This document shows, piece by piece, positions 33,993 through 41,797 of a DNA stretch of 45,141 bases. Every line of letters begins with the position of its first letter. Within the stretch, counting starts at the first letter, position 1. Source of the DNA: Lachnospiraceae bacterium (GTDB lineage Bacteria; Bacillota; Clostridia; Lachnospirales; Lachnospiraceae); NCBI GenBank assembly GCA_024692715.1, contig JAILMH010000050.1, positions 1 through 45,141 on the forward strand, read 5' to 3'. The position numbers and the translations under genes were made by a program. Below the pieces are notes generated by a model. That model made no database searches. It saw nothing but the letters and a program-made list of their open reading frames with translations, and had not been told where the DNA came from.

Positions 33993-34020
33993 AAAAAGAA
34001 GATCAACTGTCAATTGATCT
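33993..34020 (-). terminator. Second terminator-like hairpin before mgtE
   Basis: Minus strand: AGATCAA, loop TTGACAG, TTGATCT, then TCTTTTTAG. A 7-base AT-rich stem with a U-tract, between the first terminator and the leader ORF. Possibly a weak attenuator. Confidence 0.45.
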
Positions 34021-34057
34021 AACCAAAAATCATTTTTTACAACTTATCTATACTAAC

Positions 34058-34089
34058 AAAAAAAGAGACGAAATTCAATCGTCTCTTTT
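34058..34089 (-). terminator. Strong intrinsic terminator in the mgtE upstream region
   Basis: Minus strand: AAAAGAGACGA, loop TTGAATT, TCGTCTCTTTT, then more T. An 11-base perfect stem with a long U-tract. It ends the transcript that would start at the promoter 34385-34413 and would separate that unit from mgtE unless read through. Confidence 0.85.
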
Positions 34090-34242
34090 CTTATAAAATC
34101 CTATTCAGATCAAGCCTATATCTCGTCAGACACTTAAAAACTAGTATTTATGCCTGATTCTGGCCTCGCGTACATTTCCACATGAGCAGGGAACATATCA
34201 CTTACCCGGGAGCCGCCCAAAATAAGTGCGCCTACATATTAT
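34090..34242 (-). ncRNA. Candidate structured RNA of unknown class upstream of mgtE
   Basis: A 153-base stretch without plausible coding, richer in GC than its flanks. On the minus strand it contains a clear hairpin, CACTTA...TAAGTG (34228-34199) enclosing GGG-CGGCT-CCC, then GTTCCCTGCTCATGTGG and GTACGCGAGGCCAG segments that can pair locally (CCTG/CAGG, CTC/GAG, GCC/GGC). A strong terminator follows. Promoter, 35-codon ORF, structured stretch and terminator together suggest one ~320-base transcript. It lacks the M-box conserved strings expected before mgtE. The strand is inferred mainly from the terminator; the hairpins would also form on the plus strand. A 6S-like or riboswitch identity cannot be excluded. 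Confidence 0.45.
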
Positions 34243-34350
34243 TTAGCTTTTTACAATTTTAAGAAAGATACTTAAAACTGTAAGCATCAGCACAGCCGAG
34301 AGCCATTTCGTCTGAAGCATCAGCACTAATATTATTGATAGCAGAGGCAT
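34243..34350 (-). CDS. 35-residue hydrophobic peptide
   Basis: ATG 34350 is preceded by AGGAGAAAGGA, a strong ribosome site, and the frame ends at TAA 34245-34243. The product starts MPLLSIILVLMLQTKW and ends FLKIVKS. It has ten leucines in 35 residues and two short hydrophobic runs around QTKW, with a basic C-terminus. A sigma-A promoter lies 35 bases upstream and a structured stretch plus terminator follow. It could be a small membrane protein, a type I toxin-like peptide or a leader peptide. I found no convincing antisense promoter on the plus strand. It resembles no family I can name. Confidence 0.55.
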   Translation of the reverse strand: MPLLSIILVLMLQTKWLSAVLMLTVLSIFLKIVKS

Positions 34351-34384
34351 TCCTTTCTCCTGTGCAAATTTCCGCGCATGTGTA

Positions 34385-34413
34385 ATCATAAAGCATTTTG
34401 ACAATAAGTTCAA
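34385..34413 (-). promoter_or_regulatory. Sigma-A promoter of the 35-codon ORF/RNA unit
   Basis: TTGAAC (34413-34408), a 17-base spacer and TATGAT (34390-34385) on the minus strand. It starts about 20 bases after the pgsA stop, and the predicted transcript start is about 28 bases before the small ORF. No other promoter for mgtE was found, so it may also feed mgtE by read-through. Confidence 0.6.
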
Positions 34414-34432
34414 GTCAGACCGGTGTCTTTTC

Positions 34433-34975
34433 TCAATCTGCGTCCTTCATTACGTCCTTATTATCGTTAAGATATACGATAAGTGAGATGATCGTAAGAA
34501 TTACCGCAATATACTGGAAAGCCAGTGTGATGAGCGGAAGTGGGCCTACCTGAAGGTCTGCGATAACGAGGCAGATCATGACCATCTGAGATGCTGTTTT
34601 AAATTTGCCCCAATAATTTGCCGCAATTACACGACCTGTTTCTGCAGCCACAAGTCTGAAACCACTTATTGTAAAATCTCTGGCTACAATGACTATTACC
34701 ATCCATGCCGGAATCTTTCCCATTGCAGTAAGGCAGATGAGTGCAGAGCACACCAGCATCTTATCCGCAAGCGGGTCCATAAATTTTCCGAAATTTGTTA
34801 CCAGATTATACTTTCTGGCAATTTTACCATCGAGCATATCTGTGAGACTCGCAATGATAAATATCGCCAAAGCGGCCCACTTCGAAGCTTCTCCAAAACA
34901 GTTAGTAAGTAAGAATACCACAAAAAACGGTATGAGTACCACACGCAAAACCGTAAGTTTATTAGGCAGATTCAT
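34433..34975 (-). CDS. pgsA: CDP-diacylglycerol-glycerol-3-phosphate 3-phosphatidyltransferase
   Basis: 180 residues with the CDP-alcohol phosphatidyltransferase signature DGKIARKYNLVTNFGKFMD followed by PLADK (DGx2ARx8Gx3Dx3D), and about five hydrophobic helices starting with NLPNKLTVLRVVLIPFFVVF. It makes phosphatidylglycerol phosphate, the first step to PG and cardiolipin. AGGAGG lies seven bases before the ATG. It follows rimO by 18 bases, as in many Firmicutes. Confidence 0.96.
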   Translation of the reverse strand: MNLPNKLTVLRVVLIPFFVVFLLTNCFGEASKWAALAIFIIASLTDMLDGKIARKYNLVTNFGKFMDPLADKMLVCSALICLTAMGKIPAWMVIVIVARDFTISGFRLVAAETGRVIAANYWGKFKTASQMVMICLVIADLQVGPLPLITLAFQYIAVILTIISLIVYLNDNKDVMKDAD

Positions 34976-34993
34976 ACTCTGACCTCCTTTGAT

Positions 34994-36340
34994 TTAATCT
35001 TCTGCTATGACTTCTCCAACCAGATCATATTCATCTGAACCGGTCACTACAGCTCTGACAAAATCACCTGTCATCAGCTCGCCCTGAACATTTGCATCAT
35101 CGATAAAGATCATTCCGTCGATATTAGGTGCATCTCTGTAGGTTCTTCCCACATATACATGCTCTTCCGGAATCCTTCCCTCGATCATTACATCGAGTTC
35201 TTTGCCGATCATTGCTTCAGCATTAGCAAATGCTATACCCTGCTGAAGCTGCATTATTTCATCTTTTCTTGCCTCTTTAAGCTCTTCTTCCACCTGATCA
35301 GGGAATTCTGCCGCCGGCGTTCCCTCCTCAGGAGAGTATGTGAAGCAGCCGAGTCTGTCAAATCTCATGTCCTTGACAAACTGTACAAGTTCCTTCTGAT
35401 CGTTCTCATCTTCACCCGGGAAACCTGTGATAAGTGTTGTTCTGAGTGAAATATCAGGCATTGCTGCTCTGAGCTTTTCTACGATACTTATGAGCTCGCT
35501 CTTTGAAGTGCGTCTGCCCATTCTCTTAAGGATCTTGTCGCAGGCATGCTGAATAGGAAGATCAAGATAACGACATATCTTAGGTTCTTCCTTCATGACT
35601 TTGATGAGTTCATCATCTATTTCCTCAGGATAACAATAGAGAATACGTATCCACTTAAAACCTTCTATCCTGCAGAGCTTTCTCAAAAGCTCAGGAAGGC
35701 TCTTCTTTCCGTAGATATCTACACCGTATACTGTTGTCTCCTGTGCCACCAGTATGAGTTCCTTAACACCTCTCTCAGCGAGATCTTCTGCATCACTTAT
35801 AAGCTTTTCCATAGGAACACTGCGATATTTACCGCGGATATCCGGAATCGCGCAATAAGTACAGCGCTTATTACAGCCTTCAGCGATCTTAAGGTACTCA
35901 AAATTACCTGTCGTCGTGATAGAGCGCTCACCCTGAAGATAGAGTGAGCGGTCGATATCTTCCTTACACTCTACCACGTAGCCCTTTTTCTCAAGAACTT
36001 CATCGACGACCTCAACGATCTTATCAAATGCAGTTGTGCCGACAATGGCATCCACCTCAGGAAGATCTGTTTTGATCTGCTCTGAGTAGCGCTGAGCCAG
36101 ACAGCCTGCTACAATGATACATTTAACATTTGCGTTCTGCTTAAGCTCTCCCGCATCAATGATCGTTTCAATACTTTCCTGCTTTGCATCATTAATAAAA
36201 GCGCATGAATTGATAACGACGATGTCGGCTTCGGCATCGTCGTTAGTAAACTCGTATCCATGCTTTCTAAGGAGTGCGATCATCTGCTCTGAATCAACGA
36301 GATTTTTATCGCATCCTAATGAAATAAAAAGGATCTTCAT
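34994..36340 (-). CDS. rimO: Ribosomal protein S12 methylthiotransferase RimO
   Basis: 448 residues: N-terminal UPF0004 domain with [4Fe-4S] cysteines (LGCDKNLVDSEQM; NSCAFINDAKQES; VAGCLAQRY), radical SAM motif CNKRCTYCAIP, and C-terminal TRAM domain. The NSCAF and LGCDKN signatures favour RimO over MiaB. It adds a methylthio group to an aspartate of S12. Its ATG overlaps the rpoZ stop (ATGA). Confidence 0.95.
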   Translation of the reverse strand: MKILFISLGCDKNLVDSEQMIALLRKHGYEFTNDDAEADIVVINSCAFINDAKQESIETIIDAGELKQNANVKCIIVAGCLAQRYSEQIKTDLPEVDAIVGTTAFDKIVEVVDEVLEKKGYVVECKEDIDRSLYLQGERSITTTGNFEYLKIAEGCNKRCTYCAIPDIRGKYRSVPMEKLISDAEDLAERGVKELILVAQETTVYGVDIYGKKSLPELLRKLCRIEGFKWIRILYCYPEEIDDELIKVMKEEPKICRYLDLPIQHACDKILKRMGRRTSKSELISIVEKLRAAMPDISLRTTLITGFPGEDENDQKELVQFVKDMRFDRLGCFTYSPEEGTPAAEFPDQVEEELKEARKDEIMQLQQGIAFANAEAMIGKELDVMIEGRIPEEHVYVGRTYRDAPNIDGMIFIDDANVQGELMTGDFVRAVVTGSDEYDLVGEVIAED

Positions 36341-36582
36341 TCTTCTGTATCTTCGTCCTTACTCAAAATGTGAAGTTTGCCCTTCCAGAGCTCTTCTACT
36401 GCAAGTGACAATGGCTTTCTTCCTTCTGGTGTAATAAGTGGATCAGCACCATCAATGAGCTGACGAGCACGCTCAGATGTTGCGATAACGATAGAGTAAC
36501 GGCTGTTAACAATAGGTGCCTCTCCATCCTGAACATCTGAATTTACAACTTCCATAAGGTCACCGTATGACGGATGTAACAT
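36337..36582 (-). CDS. rpoZ: RNA polymerase omega subunit
   Basis: 81 residues containing NSRYSIVIATSERARQLIDG and then KPLSLAVEELWKGKL, the omega core. It helps assemble RNA polymerase by binding beta-prime. It sits between gmk and rimO; the gmk-rpoZ pair is common. Confidence 0.93.
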   Translation of the reverse strand: MLHPSYGDLMEVVNSDVQDGEAPIVNSRYSIVIATSERARQLIDGADPLITPEGRKPLSLAVEELWKGKLHILSKDEDTEE

Positions 36583-36623
36583 AATTCCTCCATTCTGACG
36601 CTATGCGCCAATGAAAACTCCTA

Positions 36624-37244
36624 TCAGAGAGCCTTAAGTTCTTCTCTGATTTCTTTGATAAAAGCTTCCTGCCTCATTGGCTGAAACTTTGCTGACTGTA
36701 TGATGTGATGCATTTCTTTAACACAGGTATCGAGGTCATCATTGATTATAAGATAATCATATTTTTCAATTCCCTCTGACTCCTGCACTGCTCTCTTAAG
36801 CCTGCTCTCGCAGACCTCAAGAGTTTCTGTGCCTCTGCCCACAAGACGATTCCTGAGGCATTCAGCAGTCGGCGGAGTTACAAAGAGCAGCAGTGCTTCC
36901 GGATATTTTTCCTTTACCTGCAAAGCTCCCTGGATCTCTATCTCCAGTATAACATCCTTTCCCTCATCGAGCTTGTCAAAAACAAATTTCTTTGGGGTTC
37001 CGTAATAATTACCAACATAACAGGCATGTTCAAAAAATGCATCCTCTTTGATCATAGCCTCGAATTCTTCTTTTGTTTTATAAAAATAGCTTACGCCTTC
37101 AACCTCACCCGGACGCGGGCTTCTTGAAGTGGCAGATACTGACAGCGCATAATTATCATATTCGCTGAGCAGCTTCTTCATCAATGTGCCTTTTCCTGCA
37201 CCTGAAAATCCCGAAACAACAACCAGAATTCCTCTCTTATTCAT
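36624..37244 (-). CDS. gmk: Guanylate kinase
   Basis: 206 residues. P-loop GFSGAGKGTLMKKLL, GMP-binding SVSATSRSPRPGEVEGVSYF, and EIEIQGALQVKEKYPEAL. It converts GMP to GDP. Its first codon overlaps the remA stop by four bases. Confidence 0.97.
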   Translation of the reverse strand: MNKRGILVVVSGFSGAGKGTLMKKLLSEYDNYALSVSATSRSPRPGEVEGVSYFYKTKEEFEAMIKEDAFFEHACYVGNYYGTPKKFVFDKLDEGKDVILEIEIQGALQVKEKYPEALLLFVTPPTAECLRNRLVGRGTETLEVCESRLKRAVQESEGIEKYDYLIINDDLDTCVKEMHHIIQSAKFQPMRQEAFIKEIREELKAL

Positions 37245-37495
37245 GAACCAGTCTCCTTATTTTCTGAAAGTCTTTCAACAATGGTCTCTGTCGTAAGTGC
37301 AGAAAATACTACCTGACTTCCTTCCATTATGAGGCAGGACTGAATTTTTCTTCCATGCGTGGCATCAATAGCTGTTCCGGACTTTTTGGCATTCTGCATA
37401 AGGCGCTTGGCCGGAGCCGAATCCGGCATGATAATAGCGATTATCTTATCTGCGTTTACGATGTTTCCAAAACCAACATTAATCAACTTATTCAA
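37241..37495 (-). CDS. remA: RemA/DUF370-family regulator
   Basis: 84 residues: INVGFGNIVNADKIIAII, ATHGRKIQSCLIMEGSQVVF, SALTTETIVERL, the full DUF370 pattern including the basic GRKI segment that contacts DNA. RemA is an unusual ring-forming DNA-binding protein that activates matrix genes in Bacillus. The order yicC-remA-gmk-rpoZ is a well-known Firmicute cluster. It overlaps yicC by eight bases and gmk by four. Confidence 0.93.
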   Translation of the reverse strand: MNKLINVGFGNIVNADKIIAIIMPDSAPAKRLMQNAKKSGTAIDATHGRKIQSCLIMEGSQVVFSALTTETIVERLSENKETGS

Positions 37496-38366
37496 TGTTC
37501 TGTATCTGCTCCCGCACCTTCTCTATAGAGGTCTTCAGCTCGATCGCAACATCACTTGTTGCCAGATCGTTTGCCTTGGACAATGTGGTATTTGCTTCTC
37601 TGTTCATCTCCTGAGCAATGAAATCAAGCTTACGTCCAATGTGTCCGCCCTTCTCGATGGTGTTCTTCATCGTCTCTATATGACTCTTGAGACGCACAAC
37701 TTCTTCATCGACACTGATCTTGTCCGCATAGATCGTAACTTCTGTTACGATACGCGCCTCATCGATCTCAGCATTTCCGAGCATATCATGGATCTTTGCC
37801 TTAAGTCTGCTGCGGTACTCCTCAACGACTCCCGGAGCTCTTTCTTCGATGAAGGCAACGCCCTTAAGCATATCATCAAGCTTTTCAATAAGATCTTTTT
37901 TAAGATTCTCACCTTCAACCGTTCTTGTCTCAACAACCTGGGCAAGCGCACCCCTTACAGCCTTTTCAAGCCCTTTCCAAAGGGTATCCTCGTCAACCTC
38001 AGCCTCTTCCATGGTAAATACCTCAGGGAAACGTGAGAGACCGGAAATACGGATGTCATTATCGAGGCCGAATTCCTCACTCATCTGGTTGAGATAATCA
38101 AAATACTGATGAGCCACAGCACTGTTATACTTAACGCTTCCGCTGCTGTTATTGCTGTCCTCATATGTAATGAACATATCAACCTTACCACGTTCAAGAT
38201 ACTCTTTAAGGATCGTTCTGATAGATGACTCAAATATAGAGAGTGCCTTTGGCATCTTGATATTTGCTTCAAGGTAACGATGGTTGACTGTCTTGATCTC
38301 GACCGTATAACGTCTGGAATCCTCATGAATCTCAGCACGGCCGAATCCTGTCATACTCCTGATCAT
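37488..38366 (-). CDS. YicC-family endoribonuclease
   Basis: 292 residues from ATG 38366 (IRSMTGFGRAEIH), the standard YicC start and length; the ATG at 38384 has no family support. The C-terminal DUF1732 block is clear (RLKSHIETMKNTIEKGGHIG, RKLDFIAQEMNREANTTLSK). YicC proteins are now described as endoribonucleases. It leads the remA-gmk-rpoZ-rimO-pgsA operon. Confidence 0.95.
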   Translation of the reverse strand: MIRSMTGFGRAEIHEDSRRYTVEIKTVNHRYLEANIKMPKALSIFESSIRTILKEYLERGKVDMFITYEDSNNSSGSVKYNSAVAHQYFDYLNQMSEEFGLDNDIRISGLSRFPEVFTMEEAEVDEDTLWKGLEKAVRGALAQVVETRTVEGENLKKDLIEKLDDMLKGVAFIEERAPGVVEEYRSRLKAKIHDMLGNAEIDEARIVTEVTIYADKISVDEEVVRLKSHIETMKNTIEKGGHIGRKLDFIAQEMNREANTTLSKANDLATSDVAIELKTSIEKVREQIQNIE

Positions 38367-38431
38367 AATAAATTGTCCTTTCATGTCGGACTCGACTGGC
38401 CTTTTCCCATCATGAGTCCATACAGAATAAT

Positions 38432-38461
38432 ATTATACTCTTAAAGTTTTCAGAACGTCAA
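38432..38461 (-). promoter_or_regulatory. Sigma-A promoter of the yicC-remA-gmk operon
   Basis: TTGACG (38461-38456), an 18-base spacer and TATAAT (38437-38432) on the minus strand, about 65 bases before the yicC ATG, in the divergent gap with coaBC. Confidence 0.7.
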
Positions 38462-38529
38462 TAGCGGTCATTTCAGTAACATTTCTTTTTTCTGTACAAT
38501 CATACGATCTGAAATGCCTTTGGCTTTTC

Positions 38530-38560
38530 TTGCCAAATATCTTTCAATTTGTACTATAAT
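38530..38560 (+). promoter_or_regulatory. Candidate promoter of coaBC
   Basis: A perfect TATAAT (38555-38560) about 28 bases before the ATG, with TTGCCA (38530-38535) at a long 19-base spacing; TACTAT three bases earlier would give 16. AGGAG lies seven bases before the ATG. Confidence 0.5.
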
Positions 38561-38587
38561 ATATTAATAAAATATTAGGAGCAAAAA

Positions 38588-39787
38588 ATGAATTTACAGG
38601 GAAAATGCGTTGTTCTGGGTGTTACCGGAAGTATTGCCGCCTACAAGATGGCTGATGTCGCAAGTCAGCTTAGAAAAGACGGTGCTGACGTTCATGTCAT
38701 TATGACTAAGAACGCAACCAATTTCATAACGCCTCAGACCTTTGAAACACTTACAAACAACCGTTGTGTGGTAGATCAGTTCGACAGAGATTATAAATAC
38801 GAGGTCACACACATTTCGCTTGCCAAAGCTGCAGATCTTATGGTGATAGCACCGGCAACCGCAAATATAATCGCCAAAATGGCCCACGGCATAGCTGACG
38901 ATATGCTTTCGACCGTTGTTCTTGCAGCCCGCTGCCCTAAGCTGGTATCTCCTGCAATGAACACAGCCATGCTTGAAAATCCCATAACTCAGGATAATAT
39001 CGCCACACTCAGGCACTATGGCATGAAAATAATCGAACCCGCCTCAGGAATGCTAGCCTGCAAGGATGTAGGCTCCGGAAAACTTCCCAAGCCTTCGATA
39101 ATCCTTGAGCACATATATGCTGAGATCGCCCATGAAAAAGATCTCTTCGGGCTAAATGTCACAGTTACTGCAGGGCCGACTCAGGAATCCATTGATCCGG
39201 TCCGTTTCATAACAAACCACTCAACCGGAAAAATGGGCTACGCTATTGCAAGAGCTGCAATGCTCAGAGGTGCTAACGTCTCGCTTGTTCACGGAAACAC
39301 GGCTCTCGAAGCAATCCCAAACACCGAAGATGTGCCTGTAACCTCTGCAGAAGATATGTTCAACGCTGTAGAAGAACGTTTTGAAGACACGGATATTTAT
39401 ATAAGCGCAGCCGCTGTTGCCGACTATCGTCCACTCGAGATCGCCGACCACAAGATAAAAAAAGCCGACGATGACATGCGCCTGCTGCTCACACGTACAA
39501 AGGATATCATAGCCTCTCTCGGTGGGATAAAGACTCATCAGTTTATCTGCGGTTTTGCCATGGAGACAGAAAACCTCATCAATAATGCAACTTCAAAGAT
39601 GAGGCGTAAAAACATGGATATGATAATTGCCAATTCACTAAGAACTGAAGGCGCAGGTTTCGGCGGCAACACAAATGTTGTGACCATCATATCACCTGCC
39701 CGTTCAATAGAACTTCCTAAAATGTCAAAGGACGATGTCGCCAATAAGATCCTTGACGAGATCGTCCTTCAGCGGACTACCGTTTAA
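38588..39787 (+). CDS. coaBC: Bifunctional phosphopantothenoylcysteine decarboxylase/synthetase
   Basis: 399 residues. The CoaC half (flavoprotein) has GVTGSIAAYKMADV, the active-site His in THISLAKAADLMVIAPATAN, PAMNTAML and the substrate-recognition loop GMLACKDVGSGKL. The CoaB half starts near residue 185 (VTAGPTQESIDPVRFITNHS, TGKMGYAIA, AAAVADYRP). It makes 4'-phosphopantetheine for coenzyme A. Its TAA overlaps the stop of the convergent histidine kinase gene by three to four bases, with no terminator between. Confidence 0.96.
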   Translation: MNLQGKCVVLGVTGSIAAYKMADVASQLRKDGADVHVIMTKNATNFITPQTFETLTNNRCVVDQFDRDYKYEVTHISLAKAADLMVIAPATANIIAKMAHGIADDMLSTVVLAARCPKLVSPAMNTAMLENPITQDNIATLRHYGMKIIEPASGMLACKDVGSGKLPKPSIILEHIYAEIAHEKDLFGLNVTVTAGPTQESIDPVRFITNHSTGKMGYAIARAAMLRGANVSLVHGNTALEAIPNTEDVPVTSAEDMFNAVEERFEDTDIYISAAAVADYRPLEIADHKIKKADDDMRLLLTRTKDIIASLGGIKTHQFICGFAMETENLINNATSKMRRKNMDMIIANSLRTEGAGFGGNTNVVTIISPARSIELPKMSKDDVANKILDEIVLQRTTV

Positions 39788-41043
39788 CGTGTCGGAAGCT
39801 GCACAATAAACACATTGCAGCCATCATAATAATCAACGGTAATTCTGCCATTATGTCGAAGGGTTATGGCCTTGGCGATAGCAAGCCCGAGGCCATAATG
39901 CCCATTAAGATTTCTGGATTCGTCCTGTCTATAGAATCTTTCAAAAATCTTTTCTCTCTCTTCCTCCGGGATCTTCACTCCCGGATTCATAACTCTCAAA
40001 ACGGCATAACCTTTCTCCCTTGAAAGCTCGACCTTAATGACTTTAAGCTCTTCTGTCCCGACGTCTATATGCGAAAGTGCATTGTCAATAAGGGTAGATA
40101 CAAGCTGTGAAAGCTGCGGTTTATTTCCCGCAAGCAGGATCTCTGGTTCTATGTCAGTTTCTATGATTATCCCCTTTTCAAAAGCCGCCGCTTCAAGGGG
40201 AAGTATCTCTCCTGTAACAAGTCTGCTGATATCCAGCTCCTCCATTGAAGGCACAGTATTTTCTGTCCTTGCAAGGTCCAAAAGCTCTGTTACCAGCTCC
40301 TTCATTCTTTTGTTTTCATAAATTATATTTTCAAGCCATCGTTTCTGCTCTTCGGGCGATCCCGAAAGTCCTTTTTTCAAAAGCTCCGCATTGGCCCCTA
40401 TGGCAGAGATAGGTGTTTTCAACTCATGCCCGGCATCTGAAATAAACTGTTTCTGCCTTTTATAGCTTTCCTCCATAGGTGCAATGATCTTTCCCGAAAG
40501 ATAGCAGGAAAACAAAAAAAGCACTACCATCGCTATGGCACCGGAAATGACAGTATTCCAGAAAAGTGTATTAACGCTGCCGTTAAAGAGTGTATTATTC
40601 ATCAGTGCTACATAATCACAACCATCGATTGTCTCCATTCTGTAGAGGTAATTTTCATAGATTCCCTCCACATTGCCGATCTCTCTGATACGTCCCGCCA
40701 TTGCCTTCAGTTCATCCTCTGACATGATAGGCTTGACATCGTTCCAGATCTTGTCCGTCTCACCGTTTTCATCAAATTTAACCATATAGATGATCGAAAC
40801 ATCTGCTTCATCATTTTCATGCCCAAAAGATATATCATGCGGCTCCAGAAGCGGATTTACAGCGCGGCTTTCAATAAACTGCGACAAAATATGCTGATCT
40901 CTTTTATATATCCCCCGATACGTGGAGTAGTAGATTATCCCGATAGTCGAAGCGAGTATCAGTGTAAGCATGAGCATTATCACAAGGATTATCCTGCTCC
41001 TTGATTTTCTGAACAGTTCAATTTTCCCTGAATTCATAGCCAA
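39784..41043 (-). CDS. Sensor histidine kinase
   Basis: 419 residues. One helix near the N-terminus (ILVIMLMLTLILASTIGIIY), an external sensor of about 115 residues, a second helix (TVISGAIAMVVLFLFSCYLS), HisKA with the phospho-acceptor His in SDAGHELKTPISAI, and HATPase with N box (LVSTLIDNALSH), F box (KIFERFYRQDESR) and G box (GHYGLGLAIAKAI). It overlaps the response regulator gene by 26 bases, so the pair is coupled. The ligand is unknown. Confidence 0.95.
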   Translation of the reverse strand: MAMNSGKIELFRKSRSRIILVIMLMLTLILASTIGIIYYSTYRGIYKRDQHILSQFIESRAVNPLLEPHDISFGHENDEADVSIIYMVKFDENGETDKIWNDVKPIMSEDELKAMAGRIREIGNVEGIYENYLYRMETIDGCDYVALMNNTLFNGSVNTLFWNTVISGAIAMVVLFLFSCYLSGKIIAPMEESYKRQKQFISDAGHELKTPISAIGANAELLKKGLSGSPEEQKRWLENIIYENKRMKELVTELLDLARTENTVPSMEELDISRLVTGEILPLEAAAFEKGIIIETDIEPEILLAGNKPQLSQLVSTLIDNALSHIDVGTEELKVIKVELSREKGYAVLRVMNPGVKIPEEEREKIFERFYRQDESRNLNGHYGLGLAIAKAITLRHNGRITVDYYDGCNVFIVQLPTR

Positions 41044-41704
41044 GCCCCCGCACTGCCTTGATCTCCACCTTTGAGTTTATAAAATGCAGCTTCTTTCTCG
41101 TAAAAGAAATATATACCTCTACGTTATTGTATTCCGCCTCATTCTCATAGCCCCATATCTTTACCGCCAGCTGCTCTTTTGAAATGATCCGTCCCTTACT
41201 CTGCATCAGCATCTCAAGAATATGCAGCTCTTTTTCTGAAAGCCTCACACTCTGGGCATTTTCTGTGTTCTCTATAGTAGATGAGCCTGTATCCAGCGAA
41301 AGATCACCAAATTTAAGATTTCCGTTTTCATCGGTCTGGTCTATATAATTTCTTCTGAGAAGCGCTCTGACCCTTGCCAACAGCTCTCTTGTTTCAAAAG
41401 GTTTTGTCAGGTAGTCATCCGCCCCGTTATCGAGCCCTTTTACTTTATCATCCAGCTCACTTTTAGCTGTAAGCATAAGTATAGGAGCCTTAACTCCTGC
41501 CTTTCTCGCCCTTGAAGCCACTTCAAAGCCATTGATCCCGGGCATCATGACATCCAGGATCAAAAGGTCATAAATTCCGCTCACTGCAGCATCCAGGCCG
41601 CTTAAGCCTTCGTAAAAAACATCCACATCATAGCTCTCGCCCTTCAGCAGCTCCGCCAGTGCTTCAGCCATTCTTTTTTCATCTTCCACAAGAAGGATCT
41701 TCAT
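41018..41704 (-). CDS. OmpR-family response regulator
   Basis: 228 residues from ATG 41704 (GGAGG eight bases before it; the in-frame ATG at 41770 lies in the terminator of the upstream gene). Receiver domain: acidic VEDE, phospho-acceptor Asp in LLILDVMMPGINGFE, LTAK, and KPF. C-terminal winged helix: LSEKELHILEMLMQSKGRII, then RKKLHFINSKVEIKAVRGLG. It should be phosphorylated by the adjacent kinase. The tannase-like gene directly upstream is a possible target, by position only. Confidence 0.95.
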   Translation of the reverse strand: MKILLVEDEKRMAEALAELLKGESYDVDVFYEGLSGLDAAVSGIYDLLILDVMMPGINGFEVASRARKAGVKAPILMLTAKSELDDKVKGLDNGADDYLTKPFETRELLARVRALLRRNYIDQTDENGNLKFGDLSLDTGSSTIENTENAQSVRLSEKELHILEMLMQSKGRIISKEQLAVKIWGYENEAEYNNVEVYISFTRKKLHFINSKVEIKAVRGLGYEFREN

Positions 41705-41742
41705 AGATCTTGCCTCCATATCCCTTATAACAAATGTATCGG

Positions 41743-41781
41743 AAAAAAGAGGCACGGGTTTAAATCCCACGCCTCTTTTTT
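41743..41781 (-). terminator. Intrinsic terminator after the tannase-like gene
   Basis: A perfect 11-base stem AAAAAAGAGGC/GCCTCTTTTTT with an inner GGG/CCC pairing, U-tract on both strands, 17 bases after the stop codon. It separates the lipoprotein gene from the two-component genes. Confidence 0.88.
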
Positions 41782-41797
41782 ATCAGTTAAAAAGCTT

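Noticed and set aside
34030-34100. Plus-strand promoter for an antisense RNA against the 35-codon ORF (type I toxin-antitoxin)
   Set aside because: TATACT at 34049-34054 has no acceptable -35 at 16-18 bases, so an antisense partner is not supported.
33890-34260. M-box (ykoK) magnesium riboswitch upstream of mgtE
   Set aside because: Expected from context, but none of the conserved M-box strings could be found on the minus strand. Reported instead as an unclassified candidate RNA.
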